NCBI GenBank assembly: GCA_023230755.1
Contig: JALNWS010000034.1
Location: 1-26,478, forward strand
DNA length: 26,478 nucleotides
Direction of reading: 5' to 3'
From: Azoarcus sp.
GTDB taxonomy: Bacteria; Pseudomonadota; Gammaproteobacteria; Burkholderiales; Rhodocyclaceae
Shown here: positions 1 through 7,645 of the stretch, one piece after another
Numbering within the stretch: the first letter of the stretch is position 1
Layout: each line of letters opens with the position of its first letter
Notes under the pieces: generated by a model
Database searches by the model: none
What the model saw: only the letters and a program-made list of their open reading frames with translations
What the model was told of the DNA's origin: nothing
Made by a program: the position numbers and the translations under genes

Positions 1-420
1 GGTCGCCTGTCGCGCATCCCGCAGCCGTCGGGCGAGCCCTTGATCCTCACCACGGATATGACGAATCAGCCAGTCACCGAGAAACGCCAGCAACTGCCGG
101 CCATCGGGCACCGCATCGTCGCCGAGTTCATCGGCCATATCGCCCACGAGGGCGAGAAAACGGTCGTGATTGTGGTGGTGTGCCTGCGCGTAACCAGGGG
201 GCAGTCCGCACAGGCTCATCAAGGCCTCTTCGGTACTGAAATGGACTTCGGTGTATTCCTTGAGGAATCCCACCAGCGAGCGGACCTCCTCAGCGCTGAG
301 TTCGGACTGATCGGCCAGTCGCGCTGCGGTGGCGTTGATCATGTCGACCAGCCCCCGATGCTGCCGGTCGATGACGTCGATACCCGTCAACAGTGCGTCA
401 CTCCACGCCAACTCTTCCAT
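1..420 (-). CDS. Bacteriohemerythrin (3' end outside the window)
   Basis: The minus-strand frame opens with ATG at 420 (MEELAWSDALLTGIDVID) and runs off the left edge with no stop, giving 140 visible residues. It carries the di-iron ligand pattern of the hemerythrin family: a His in DRQH near residue 21, HFSTEE near residue 60, a histidine cluster HHHNHDRF near 82, and HIRGED near 120. These proteins bind O2 at a non-heme di-iron site in a four-helix bundle and serve in O2 sensing, storage or delivery. A single-domain bacteriohemerythrin is about 130-150 residues, so the visible part is probably almost the whole domain; whether a further domain follows cannot be seen. The plus-strand frame at 40-501 is its shadow. 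Confidence 0.88.
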   Translation of the reverse strand, partial: MEELAWSDALLTGIDVIDRQHRGLVDMINATAARLADQSELSAEEVRSLVGFLKEYTEVHFSTEEALMSLCGLPPGYAQAHHHNHDRFLALVGDMADELGDDAVPDGRQLLAFLGDWLIRHIRGEDQGLARRLRDARQAT

Positions 421-639
421 TCAGCCACTCCCCCGAGAATTAACCCGCGCCGCCCCCAAACTTGTATCCCCGCGCGGCGGGACAAACGCAGTTTAACTTG
501 AACAGCGCATGCCCGAAGCATTGTGCGGCATTGCCGGCGAGGCCTCTGCGTCGGTCAATGGCGACACCAGCGCCGGCCGGCCGCGCGCGACTTGGGCGCG
601 ATCAAGGCACACTACCCCACCGGGTGCTAGGATTTCCTC

Positions 640-1059
640 ATGGATCAGCCCCTTGCGCATGACTCGAACAGTACCCGCGACCGCCTTTTGCACCTGCTCT
701 CTTACCTTGAGAGTGGTTTGATCGAACGGCGACGCGCGGTACGCCTCACCCTGCTCGCTGCGCTCGCCTGCGAAGACAACGACCGCATGGAGATGGGCCT
801 CATCCTGATCTGCGACCGCGAAACCGTCGGTGTGCTCGAACTGACCGACAACATCCTGTGGGTACGCGACTGGCGCCGCTTCGGCGCATCGGATGCCGAC
901 GCCCCTGTTCATTCCAAGAGCCTCACCGCAATGTACTTCCCCGGGGCGCTGCGCAGCCCCGAGAACCGTCGCTCGACCGTTGCCGGCGACGCTGCCTCTG
1001 CTGCCGTCCGTGCAGGATTGCACCGCGGCGAGCGCCCTCCGGACCAGGAACAGACATGA
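640..1059 (+). CDS. Small protein with a RavA/MoxR-like N-terminus, no ATPase core
   Basis: This 139-residue frame starts at ATG 640, preceded by an AGGA at a reasonable spacing. Its stop overlaps the next gene's start (ATGA), so the two are probably translationally coupled. From memory, residues about 13-45 (LESGLIERRRAVRLTLLAAL is the core) look much like the first helices of E. coli RavA, a MoxR-type AAA+ ATPase. In RavA a Walker A loop follows at once; here none appears in this or the other plus frames. The remaining ~90 residues (ICDRETVGVLELTDNILWVR and onward) are not recognised. It may be a small protein that reuses the helical segment, or a RavA fragment joined to other sequence. Codon use looks coding. 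Function unknown. Confidence 0.6.
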   Translation: MDQPLAHDSNSTRDRLLHLLSYLESGLIERRRAVRLTLLAALACEDNDRMEMGLILICDRETVGVLELTDNILWVRDWRRFGASDADAPVHSKSLTAMYFPGALRSPENRRSTVAGDAASAAVRAGLHRGERPPDQEQT

Positions 1060-1904
1060 GCACTGCCAAGCCCGCACGTTTTGCGGACGACTACCTCGCC
1101 CAGCTCGAACGCTTCGCCGCCCGCAGCCCGCTGCCCCGCATCCGCGCACTGCACCTGCCCCCCGCGCAAGCCAACAACGATGGTCGTGGCGAATTCTGCG
1201 CGTTCGAACTGGACGACGGCTCGCTCGGCCTGTCCTACGTGCTGCTCGACGACACCCTCGAGCGTCTGCACGCACACCCGAAGCGCGCGGCCCTCACCGG
1301 CACCGATGCACTTGATCTGGCCCGACGCTACGCCAGTGGCAGCGGCATCGACAAGACCCTCGGCTTTGCCGCCGCCAACGCGCTGACCCGCTGCCTGTAT
1401 GACCGCGCCGGCTTCCGCCCAGACGACAGCACCGACTCCATTGGCAGCCTGCAGCCCGCGCCTGGCGAAGCCATCGGCATGATCGGCCTGTTCAAGCCCC
1501 TGCTGAGCCGCATCATCGACGCCGGTGCCAGCCTGACCGTAATCGAACTCAAGACCGAACTCGCCGGCGAACACGACGGCTACCGCGTCACGACCGACGC
1601 CGACGCACTCGCCACCTGCACCAAGGTCGTCTCGACCAGCACGCTCCTGCTCAACGACACCCTGGACAGGATGCTCGGCTGCTGCCGCCAGGCACGCTGG
1701 TTCGCAATGATCGGCCCCAGCGCCGGCTGCCTGCCCGACGCCCTGTTCGCCCGTGGTGTCACCTTCGTCGGTGGCAGCTGGATCACCGACCCCGAACCCT
1801 TCATCGACGCACTCACGAGCGGAACGCGCAGCAAGAGCGCCTCCAAATACGGGCTGACCCGCGACAACTATCCGGGCTTCGAGGCGCTGCTGGCCCGCAT
1901 CTGA
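1056..1904 (+). CDS. DUF364 family protein (putative heavy-metal chelation domain)
   Basis: The start is ATG 1056, which overlaps the previous gene's stop; the longer in-frame extension upstream merely shadows that gene. The 282-residue product has the DUF364 layout: a mixed N-terminal half, then a C-terminal Rossmann-like part with GMIGLFKPLLSRIIDAGASL (about residues 147-166), KVVSTSTLLLNDTLDRML, the conserved IGPSAGCLPDALFARG and GGSWITDPE, and a C-terminal KYGL. The family is described as putatively metal- or substrate-binding, and no reaction is established. There is no signal peptide, so it is likely cytoplasmic. Pairing with the upstream small protein suggests a two-gene operon. The family call is firm; the role is unknown. 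Confidence 0.85.
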   Translation: MSTAKPARFADDYLAQLERFAARSPLPRIRALHLPPAQANNDGRGEFCAFELDDGSLGLSYVLLDDTLERLHAHPKRAALTGTDALDLARRYASGSGIDKTLGFAAANALTRCLYDRAGFRPDDSTDSIGSLQPAPGEAIGMIGLFKPLLSRIIDAGASLTVIELKTELAGEHDGYRVTTDADALATCTKVVSTSTLLLNDTLDRMLGCCRQARWFAMIGPSAGCLPDALFARGVTFVGGSWITDPEPFIDALTSGTRSKSASKYGLTRDNYPGFEALLARI

Positions 1905-1971
1905 ATTCGCCCGCCCGCCGCATGCGGCGCCGGACACGGAAGCTGATGGGCGCAGTTGCGGTCATGGGGAA

Positions 1972-2687
1972 TCAGCCGCGAATCAGATTCATGATCAGTT
2001 GCTTCTGCACGGGGTCACTCTGCGCAACCAAAAGGGCAATCGCCGCATGTTCGCCTTCAGTGCAGCGATCCCGGCGAGCGCTTCATTTTCGCAGATTTCA
2101 TAATCGATCGTCGTCGCAAAATCGCCGAGCGGCAGGCGTTCGCTGTCGAACTGGTTGAGCAACACAAAAGTGCGGGCATAACCGGCAATCACATTCACCA
2201 GCCCGCGCGCCTCCGGCAAACTGGCCTGCTCGATCAAATTTTGCTGGAACAGACTCAGCGTGCGCTCCAGCTGGCGGATGTTTTCCTGCTGCTGCGTCAG
2301 TCGCTGCTGGTTCAGCGTATAGCCACGGACAAGATGATCCTTGAGAATGCGGTTGGCCCAGATACGGAAACGGGCGCCTTCAGGCGACTTGACGCGGTAG
2401 CCAACGGAGATGATGACGTCGAGGCTGTAAAGGCGCGTTTTGTATTTCTTGCCATCCGCCGCAGTAGTCAAGGATTCCTTGACCACTGCCTGTTCATCCA
2501 GCTCGCCTTCAGAAAAAACATTGCGGATATGCAAGCTGATGTTCTGCTTGGTTTTCCCGAACAGGTCGACCATCTGAGCCTGCGTCAGCCAGACGGTTTC
2601 GCCCTCCAGACGAACTTCGGTTGCAATTGAGCCGTCGGCAGATTGATAGATGGCAATCGGGGTTTGGGCGCTGGCTTGTGGTTGCAT
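1972..2687 (-). pseudogene. RhuM-Fic type gene with the Fic domain deleted and the C-terminus frameshifted
   Basis: The minus-strand frame starts at ATG 2687 (MQPQASAQTPIAIYQ), with GAGGT just upstream; an in-frame TTG at 2702 is less likely. It encodes the RhuM domain: EVRLEGETVWLTQAQMVDLF, KTKQNISLHIRN, then YSLDVIISVGYRVKSPEGAR and FRIWANRILKDHLVRGYTLN, and a helical linker. In full-length relatives a Fic/Doc domain with HPFxDGNKR follows. Here the frame instead ends at 1995 in out-of-place residues (RRLPFWLRRVTPCRSN). Another minus frame of the same stretch reads AAIALLVAQSDPVQKQLIMN, the typical extreme C-terminus of these proteins, and stops at 1972. So roughly a hundred residues holding the AMPylation motif are missing and the tail is out of frame. 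The 230-residue RhuM part could still be made. Confidence 0.78.
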
Positions 2688-2703
2688 GATCGACCTCGGC
2701 AAA

Positions 2704-2725
2704 TAACTGTATATACCAACAGTAT
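2704..2725 (-). promoter_or_regulatory. LexA-type SOS box
   Basis: On the minus strand this reads TACTGTTGGTATATACAGTT. It contains CTG-N10-CAG (2707-2722) and agrees with most positions of the beta/gammaproteobacterial LexA consensus TACTGT-N8-ACAGTA. It lies about 20 bases upstream of the RhuM start codon. The TATACT within its left half on the minus strand could serve as a -10 element, so LexA binding would occlude the promoter. The divergent hydrolase gene starts about 165 bases away on the other side and has its own -10, so the box most likely serves the RhuM gene. Confidence 0.75.
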
Positions 2726-2877
2726 ATTAGCCAACCTTTCTCTTTTTGCCAGGCCTTTTGATGCCATTCGATTTTTCGGCGCAGTTGCGCTCGCGCATGA
2801 CGGCAGCAGTTCCGGGCTGTTGGCGTCTGGTGCAAGGTTGACCGTGATCACGTAACAGCCCATTCGCATGCAGCGCT

Positions 2878-2883
2878 TATAAT
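2878..2883 (+). promoter_or_regulatory. Candidate -10 element of the alpha/beta hydrolase gene
   Basis: A perfect TATAAT ends 8 bases before ATG 2892, so transcription would begin at or within a few bases of the start codon. No good -35 hexamer lies 16-18 bases upstream. If it is used, the mRNA would be leaderless or nearly so. Confidence 0.4.
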
Positions 2884-2891
2884 CCCGCCCC

Positions 2892-3734
2892 ATGAACATG
2901 CTCACTGCCGACGACGGCGAAACCATCCACTTGCGCATTTCCGGCGACGGCCGCCCGCTGGTGCTCCTGCACGGCTGGACCTCGAGCCACCGCGACTGGA
3001 ATCCCTTCATCGAGCCGCTGGCGGCCCACTTCCGCATCTTGCGCTGGGATGCCCGTGGTCACGGCGGGCACGCGCCGCTGACCACCACGGTGCCGACCGT
3101 GCAGCGGATGGCGCAGGATCTGCATCTGCTGCTGACGCATCACGACCTGCGCGACGCGGTCGTCGTCGGGCACTCGATGGGCGCGCTCACGCTGTGGCAG
3201 TACGTGCGCGACTTCGGCTGCGAGCGCCTGGGGCGTGCCGTCATTCTCGACCAGTCTCCGCGCCTGCTGACCGACGACACCTGGAAGCTCGGCGTGTATG
3301 GGGATTTCGACGCGCAACGCAATGAAGTATTCATGGCTGCGCTGCGCGAGGACTTTGCCGAAGCGGTGCTGCGCCTGGTGGCGGACGGCCGAAACCGTGC
3401 TGCCACGCAGGCTTACGAGGCCAACACCGAGGGCATCCAGGCCATGCGCCAGCGCCTGCGAAAGCTGTCGCCCGCCCCGCTGATCGCATGCTGGGACAGC
3501 CTGACCGCGGCCGACTATCGCCCGGTGCTGGCGCAGATGACCATTCCGACCTTGCTGGTCTACGGCGGAGAGAGCAATTTCTACCCCGCCGAGACGGCCC
3601 GTTTCGTGGCAAGTCATCTCCCCGACGCACGTCTGCGCGTCTACGAAGGCGTGGACCATGCGCCGCACCTGTGGCGGCGTGCCGCCTTCATCGAAGACCT
3701 GCTCAACTTCTCCGGCATCAGCGCACACGCCTGA
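2892..3734 (+). CDS. Alpha/beta-fold hydrolase
   Basis: The 280-residue protein has the alpha/beta hydrolase plan. LVLLHGW near residue 24 forms the oxyanion-loop strand, and WDARGHGGH lies near 52. The nucleophile elbow VVGHSMGAL puts Ser95 in GHSMG, and the general base is His256 in GVDHAPHL. The catalytic acid would fall in VYGGESNF; the expected position reads Glu227 rather than the more usual Asp. No signal peptide is visible, so it is cytoplasmic. Substrate class (ester, lactone, dienelactone or haloalkane) cannot be read from the sequence. The start at 2892 follows a TATAAT at once; Met3 is an alternative start. The gene stands alone, divergent from the RhuM gene. Confidence 0.85.
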   Translation: MNMLTADDGETIHLRISGDGRPLVLLHGWTSSHRDWNPFIEPLAAHFRILRWDARGHGGHAPLTTTVPTVQRMAQDLHLLLTHHDLRDAVVVGHSMGALTLWQYVRDFGCERLGRAVILDQSPRLLTDDTWKLGVYGDFDAQRNEVFMAALREDFAEAVLRLVADGRNRAATQAYEANTEGIQAMRQRLRKLSPAPLIACWDSLTAADYRPVLAQMTIPTLLVYGGESNFYPAETARFVASHLPDARLRVYEGVDHAPHLWRRAAFIEDLLNFSGISAHA

Positions 3735-3824
3735 CGCACCGCACCGGATACCTGCCCGGAGCACGGCCGCTCCGCTGATCGGCTATATTTCCCGATGCAG
3801 AAACCCGCCCGCAAGAGAACCATC

Positions 3825-4235
3825 ATGTCCGAAGCACCTGCCGTCACCGAAGCCCAGATCGCCGAACTCGTGCAGGTGTTTTACGACCGGGCACGGCTGG
3901 ATGACGACCTCGGCCCGGTGTTCAACAACGCCGTCGGCGACTGGGATCACCACCTCGCCATCGTTACCGACTTCTGGTCCAACGCCCTGCTCGGCACCAA
4001 GCGCTACGCCGGCCATCCATTCCCGGTGCACATGCGCCTGCCGATCACGCGCGAGCACTTCGGACAGTGGCTGGCGCTGTTCCGCGAAGCCGCCGAAGAG
4101 ATCCTGCCCCCCGAAACCGCCAAGCTCGCCATCGGCCGCGCCGAGTTCATGGCAAAGAGCTTTCGGGCGGGTCTGTTTCCCTTCGATCCGGTCGTCCCAT
4201 CGTCAGCGACCCGATCAAAAGACACCCCGGCCTGA
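3825..4235 (+). CDS. Group III truncated hemoglobin
   Basis: The chosen start is ATG 3825 (MSEAPAVTEAQIAELVQVFY), behind a purine-rich AAGAGA; an earlier in-frame ATG at 3795 would add ten basic residues and is less typical. The 136-residue product shows group III truncated globin features: VFYDRARLDDDLGPVFN in the A-B region, DHHLAIVTDFWSNALLGTKRY, then HPFPVHMRLPITREHFGQWL, which spans the heme-pocket E and F helices including the proximal-histidine segment, and an acidic G helix. Such globins bind O2 or NO and are linked to NO or peroxide detoxification. The C-terminal tail after LFPFDPV is unstructured. The gene lies between the hydrolase and the helicase on the same strand. Confidence 0.87.
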   Translation: MSEAPAVTEAQIAELVQVFYDRARLDDDLGPVFNNAVGDWDHHLAIVTDFWSNALLGTKRYAGHPFPVHMRLPITREHFGQWLALFREAAEEILPPETAKLAIGRAEFMAKSFRAGLFPFDPVVPSSATRSKDTPA

Positions 4236-4322
4236 GCCGGAAAGCCGCACCCAGCAACGCGCTCAAGCGATTTGCCGCCGTTTGCTGCGAAGGACGAGCA
4301 CCAAAGCCTGCGCTGAACTGGA

Positions 4323-4328
4323 TAGAAT
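4323..4328 (+). promoter_or_regulatory. Candidate -10 element of the helicase gene
   Basis: TAGAAT ends 7 bases before ATG 4336 and would give a leaderless or near-leaderless transcript. No convincing -35 is seen, and no Shine-Dalgarno precedes this ATG. Confidence 0.3.
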
Positions 4329-4335
4329 TACAGTC

Positions 4336-6432
4336 ATGCACAGCGCCCCTCAACCATCCGCCGACCTACCTTCCTGGCTCGACTGCCTCAACCCCGCGCA
4401 ACGTGAAGCGGTGGAGTTCGGCATCGCTGACAGCAGCAACGCCATTCCCGGCCCGCTGCTGGTCATTGCCGGTGCCGGCTCCGGCAAGACCAACACCCTG
4501 GCCCACCGTGTTGCACGCCTGATCGTCGGCGGAGCCGACCCTGGACGCATTCTGCTGCTCACTTTCTCGCGCCGCGCAGCGGACGAGATGGGACGGCGGG
4601 TGCAACGCATTCTCGGTCAGGCGGCAGCCGACACGCCCTGGCTGGCCCAGGCCAGCCTGCACTGGTCGGGCACCTTCCACGGCATCGGCGCCCGCCTGCT
4701 GCGCGAGTACGCCGGGCGCATCGGCCTGGACCCGGCATTCACGATCCACGACCGCGAAGACTCCGCCGACCTGATGAACCTCGCCCGTCACGAGGCGGGG
4801 CTGTCCTCGCGCAGCAAGCGCTTTCCGCAGAAGAACACCTGCCTCTCCATCTACTCGGCGGTGGTCAATACCCGCGCACCGCTGAAGGACGTGCTGCAAT
4901 CGACCTTTCCGTGGTGCGCAGAATGGGCTGACGACCTTAAATCCCTGTTTCGCGCCTACGTCGCAGCCAAACAGGCGCAGCAGGTGCTCGACTACGACGA
5001 CCTGCTGCTGTACTGGGCACACATGGTGGCCGAGCCGGCGCTGGCGGCGGAGGTCGGCGGCCTGTTCCAGCATGTGCTGGTCGATGAATATCAGGACACC
5101 AACCACCTGCAGGCCGAGATTCTGCTGGGCATGAAGCCGGACGGTCGCGGCCTCACCGTGGTCGGCGACGATGCGCAGTCGATCTACGCCTTTCGCGGCG
5201 CAACGGTACGCAACATCCTCGACTTTCCCGCCGCCTTCAATCCACCCGCCCACCGCGTGACGCTGGAGCAGAACTACCGCTCCACCCGCCCCATTCTCGA
5301 CGCGGCCAATGCGGTGATCGCACAGGCCAGCGAACGCTACAGCAAGGATCTGTGGTCCGAGCGCGACAGCAGCGCCAGACCGCAACTGGTGTCGGTGCGT
5401 GACGATGCCGATCAGGCCGCTTTCGTGGTCGAACGCGCGCTCGCCCGCCGCGAGGAAGGCATCCGGCTCAAGCAGCAGGCGGTGCTGTTCCGCGCCGCCA
5501 GTCACAGCGCCCGGCTGGAGATGGAGCTGACCCGGCGCAACATTCCCTTCGTGAAGTTCGGCGGACTCAAGTTTCTCGAAGCTGCCCACGTCAAGGACGT
5601 GCTCGCGCTGCAGCGCTGGGCAGAGAACCTGCGCGACCGCGTTTCCGGTTTCAGGGTCGTGCAGTTGCTGGCCGGCATCGGCCCCAAGACCGCCGGTCGC
5701 GTCCTCGACAACGTGTGTACCGCGCCCGAAGGCTGCGCCCTGCTCGCCGAGCAACCCGTGCCCGATGCGGCTCAGCAGGCGTGGAGCGAGTTCGCCGCGC
5801 TGGTCGAACACCTCGGCCGGCCGGATGCGCCGTGGCCGACCAGCTTCGAGCTCGCCTGCCGCTGGTACGAGGCGCAGATGCCCCGCCTGTACGACGATGC
5901 GCCCGTGCGTCAGGGCGACATCCAGCAGCTCGGCCGCATTGCCGCCACCTACCCCAGCCGGCAGCGCTTTCTGACCGAGCTCACGCTCGACCCGCCCAGC
6001 GCCACCAGCGACGAGGCCGGAGTGCCGCTGCTCGACGAGGACTACCTGATCCTGTCCACGCTGCACTCGGCCAAGGGCCAGGAATGGAACGCAGTCACCG
6101 TGCTCAATGTGGTGGATGGCTGCATTCCGTCCGACATCGCCACCCGCCACACCGCAGAGATCGAAGAGGAGCGCCGCCTGCTCTATGTCGGCATGACGCG
6201 CGCAAAGGATCACCTCGACCTCATCGTGCCGCAGCGCTTCTACGTCACCCAGCAGCAGGGCATGGGCGACCGCCATGTGTACGCCGGGCGCACCCGCTTC
6301 ATTCCCAACCGCCTGCTGCCGCACTTCGAGCAGCACACCTGGCCGGAGCCGCCGCCCGAGCTGCGCGGCACCCCGGCATCAAGGCAGGCGGCGCTTGATC
6401 TGGCCGCGAAAATGCGCGGCATGTGGGATTGA
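4336..6432 (+). CDS. UvrD/Rep-like superfamily 1 ATP-dependent DNA helicase
   Basis: The start is ATG 4336 (MHSAPQPSADLPSWLDCLNP); the open frame reaches far upstream but there it only shadows the hydrolase and globin genes. The 698-residue protein has the UvrD/Rep motifs in order: Q-motif region LNPAQREAVEFG, Walker A AGAGSGKTNT (residues 45-54), motif Ia LLTFSRRAADEM, Walker B DEYQDTN (250-256), motif III VVGDDAQSIYAFRGA, motif IV EQNYRST, motif V STLHSAKGQEWNAV, and motif VI YVGMTRAK (617-624). It should be a 3'-5' translocase acting in repair or replication restart. It is close to Rep/UvrD in length but ends soon after motif VI, without UvrD's long tail. No RecB nuclease domain is present. 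Confidence 0.93.
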   Translation: MHSAPQPSADLPSWLDCLNPAQREAVEFGIADSSNAIPGPLLVIAGAGSGKTNTLAHRVARLIVGGADPGRILLLTFSRRAADEMGRRVQRILGQAAADTPWLAQASLHWSGTFHGIGARLLREYAGRIGLDPAFTIHDREDSADLMNLARHEAGLSSRSKRFPQKNTCLSIYSAVVNTRAPLKDVLQSTFPWCAEWADDLKSLFRAYVAAKQAQQVLDYDDLLLYWAHMVAEPALAAEVGGLFQHVLVDEYQDTNHLQAEILLGMKPDGRGLTVVGDDAQSIYAFRGATVRNILDFPAAFNPPAHRVTLEQNYRSTRPILDAANAVIAQASERYSKDLWSERDSSARPQLVSVRDDADQAAFVVERALARREEGIRLKQQAVLFRAASHSARLEMELTRRNIPFVKFGGLKFLEAAHVKDVLALQRWAENLRDRVSGFRVVQLLAGIGPKTAGRVLDNVCTAPEGCALLAEQPVPDAAQQAWSEFAALVEHLGRPDAPWPTSFELACRWYEAQMPRLYDDAPVRQGDIQQLGRIAATYPSRQRFLTELTLDPPSATSDEAGVPLLDEDYLILSTLHSAKGQEWNAVTVLNVVDGCIPSDIATRHTAEIEEERRLLYVGMTRAKDHLDLIVPQRFYVTQQQGMGDRHVYAGRTRFIPNRLLPHFEQHTWPEPPPELRGTPASRQAALDLAAKMRGMWD

Positions 6433-6660
6433 AGCAGCCCGCCCCCAGGCTCACCTTGAAAGTCCGCCAGCACCGACTACGCTGGATGGATGGAGAAAGG
6501 CCGGCCCGGCATCGGCGACACCCCGCAGGCGCGTGCGCGGGACTGAAGATGAGCAAAGGCCCCTTCTCCAACATGCATCTGCCGCACACGGCGAGGTCCG
6601 GACCTGCCGGGCAGCTGTATCCAGACCGGGTCAAACCCGGCGTAGAGCAAGGAGCGGGCA

Positions 6661-6858
6661 ATGAGAGAGACAAAGGAACACGGCGCTTCAGCCGAGGTAA
6701 TGGAGCGCCTTCATGCCATGACGCGTGGCCGCAAGATCGTGCTTGCCGTGTTTGTCATCTGGGCGGCACAAGCCATCCCAAAATGGACCGCGGCCATCCT
6801 CGCCGACGGCGAGGCTTCTGCAACGATCATGAGCTATTTCATCAAGCCGCTGGGCTGA
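6661..6858 (+). CDS. Small single-pass membrane protein
   Basis: This 65-residue frame begins at ATG 6661 behind a clear AAGGAG with six-base spacing. Residues about 25-48 (KIVLAVFVIWAAQAIPKWTA) form one hydrophobic segment, preceded by a charged N-terminus with basic residues at TRGRK, so an N-in topology is plausible. No family is recognised. The good ribosome site and the coherent hydrophobic helix favour a real gene over the overlapping frame at 6423-6941, which has neither. It lies about 230 bases downstream of the helicase and faces a cytochrome gene on the opposite strand. Confidence 0.55.
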   Translation: MRETKEHGASAEVMERLHAMTRGRKIVLAVFVIWAAQAIPKWTAAILADGEASATIMSYFIKPLG

Positions 6859-6927
6859 GCCGGCCGCGCGAGGCTTTCGCCATCAGGGGGAAGATCCCGC
6901 GCAGAACTGCGACGGGGCTCTGTGGGC

Positions 6928-7377
6928 TTACTTCGTCTTGAAGTCGTTGTGGCACGACTTGCAGCTGTCGTAGACCTTTTCGTAAGCGGGCTCGACCTGC
7001 TCCAGCTCACGCGTCTGAGCTGCAACAAGCAATGCATCGGTCGCCTCGAAGAAAACCTGCCGCTTGTGCTCAAATTCGTCCGCACGCTCCCACACCGTCG
7101 CCTTGGCCTTGGTCGGCGGGTAGAGCGTGTCGGCCTTGAAATAGGCCCATGGCGCATCGCGCCGCGCCACCAGCTCGCCGGCCAGTTCGGCGAACTTTCC
7201 CGCGTTGTACTGTTTGTCGCGAAGCATGACACCCATCGGCTCGAAGGAGCGGAGCACCGCCTTGAACGCATCCTGCCGATGTTTCACCGGCTGCCCCGGC
7301 CCGGTGTCCTCCACCGGCTGATTGCAGGCAGTCAGGACAAACAGGGCACAAAGAAAGGAAAGGAGCAGGCGCGGCAT
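6928..7377 (-). CDS. Cytochrome c'-like lipoprotein
   Basis: The chosen start is ATG 7377 (MPRLLLSFLCALFVLTACNQ), which gives a textbook lipoprotein signal with lipobox LTAC and lipidated Cys18; the longer open frame from 7434 has no such logic. The 149-residue product carries one heme c motif, CKSCH (139-143), six residues from its C-terminus, as in cytochrome c'. The preceding sequence suggests a four-helix bundle (AFKAVLRSFEPMGVMLRDKQ, FAELAGELVARRDAPWAYF). An Arg or Lys often follows such motifs; here it is HNDFKTK. Cytochromes c' bind NO and CO and may protect against NO. Membrane anchoring is less common than the soluble periplasmic form. It is transcribed toward the small membrane protein. 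Confidence 0.85.
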   Translation of the reverse strand: MPRLLLSFLCALFVLTACNQPVEDTGPGQPVKHRQDAFKAVLRSFEPMGVMLRDKQYNAGKFAELAGELVARRDAPWAYFKADTLYPPTKAKATVWERADEFEHKRQVFFEATDALLVAAQTRELEQVEPAYEKVYDSCKSCHNDFKTK

Positions 7378-7432
7378 GCAAGGTATCCGGAGTGGAAGGG
7401 GTCGGGGAGCGAAGACCCCAACTAAGGGGCGC

Positions 7433-7438
7433 ATTATA
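7433..7438 (-). promoter_or_regulatory. Candidate -10 element of the cytochrome c'-like gene
   Basis: The minus strand carries a perfect TATAAT about 55 bases upstream of the ATG at 7377. The best-spaced upstream hexamer is a poor -35. Confidence 0.35.
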
Positions 7439-7645
7439 GGCGCTTCAAATGTAGCGTGAGTTCCCGTGCGCTCAAACCGGCACCATGTTGATCACGCCCC
7501 CACCCCACGTTCGACCACCCAACGGAGCTGTCCGGCGTGAGGAGATTCCTTGCACCCAACTCGGCAGATCCGTATTTTGTAGGCTTGGATGAGCCGATCT
7601 GTGCGCAGTGACGCCAATAAAAACCGCATAAAGGAAGGGTTTCGC

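Noticed and set aside
493..1937. Minus-strand open frames opposite the DUF364 region
   Set aside because: They lack motifs and ribosome sites, and run opposite DUF364-positive sequence.
2509..2835. Minus-strand frame crossing the SOS box
   Set aside because: It runs through the promoter region and into the RhuM gene in another frame; no family resemblance.
3658..4335. N-terminal extension of the helicase frame to 924 residues
   Set aside because: This part overlaps the hydrolase end and the whole globin gene, is rich in Ser, Pro and Arg, and has no domain. Helicase homology begins after Met at 4336.
4366..6336. 656-codon open frame on the minus strand
   Set aside because: It lies wholly opposite the helicase, whose motifs I through VI are all on the plus strand. 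Its residue composition (H, V, G, A-rich, no motif) is that of a GC-rich antisense shadow.
6423..6941. 172-codon plus-strand frame after the helicase
   Set aside because: No ribosome site, no domain, low-complexity R/P/H content; the overlapping 65-residue frame has a better start and a membrane helix.
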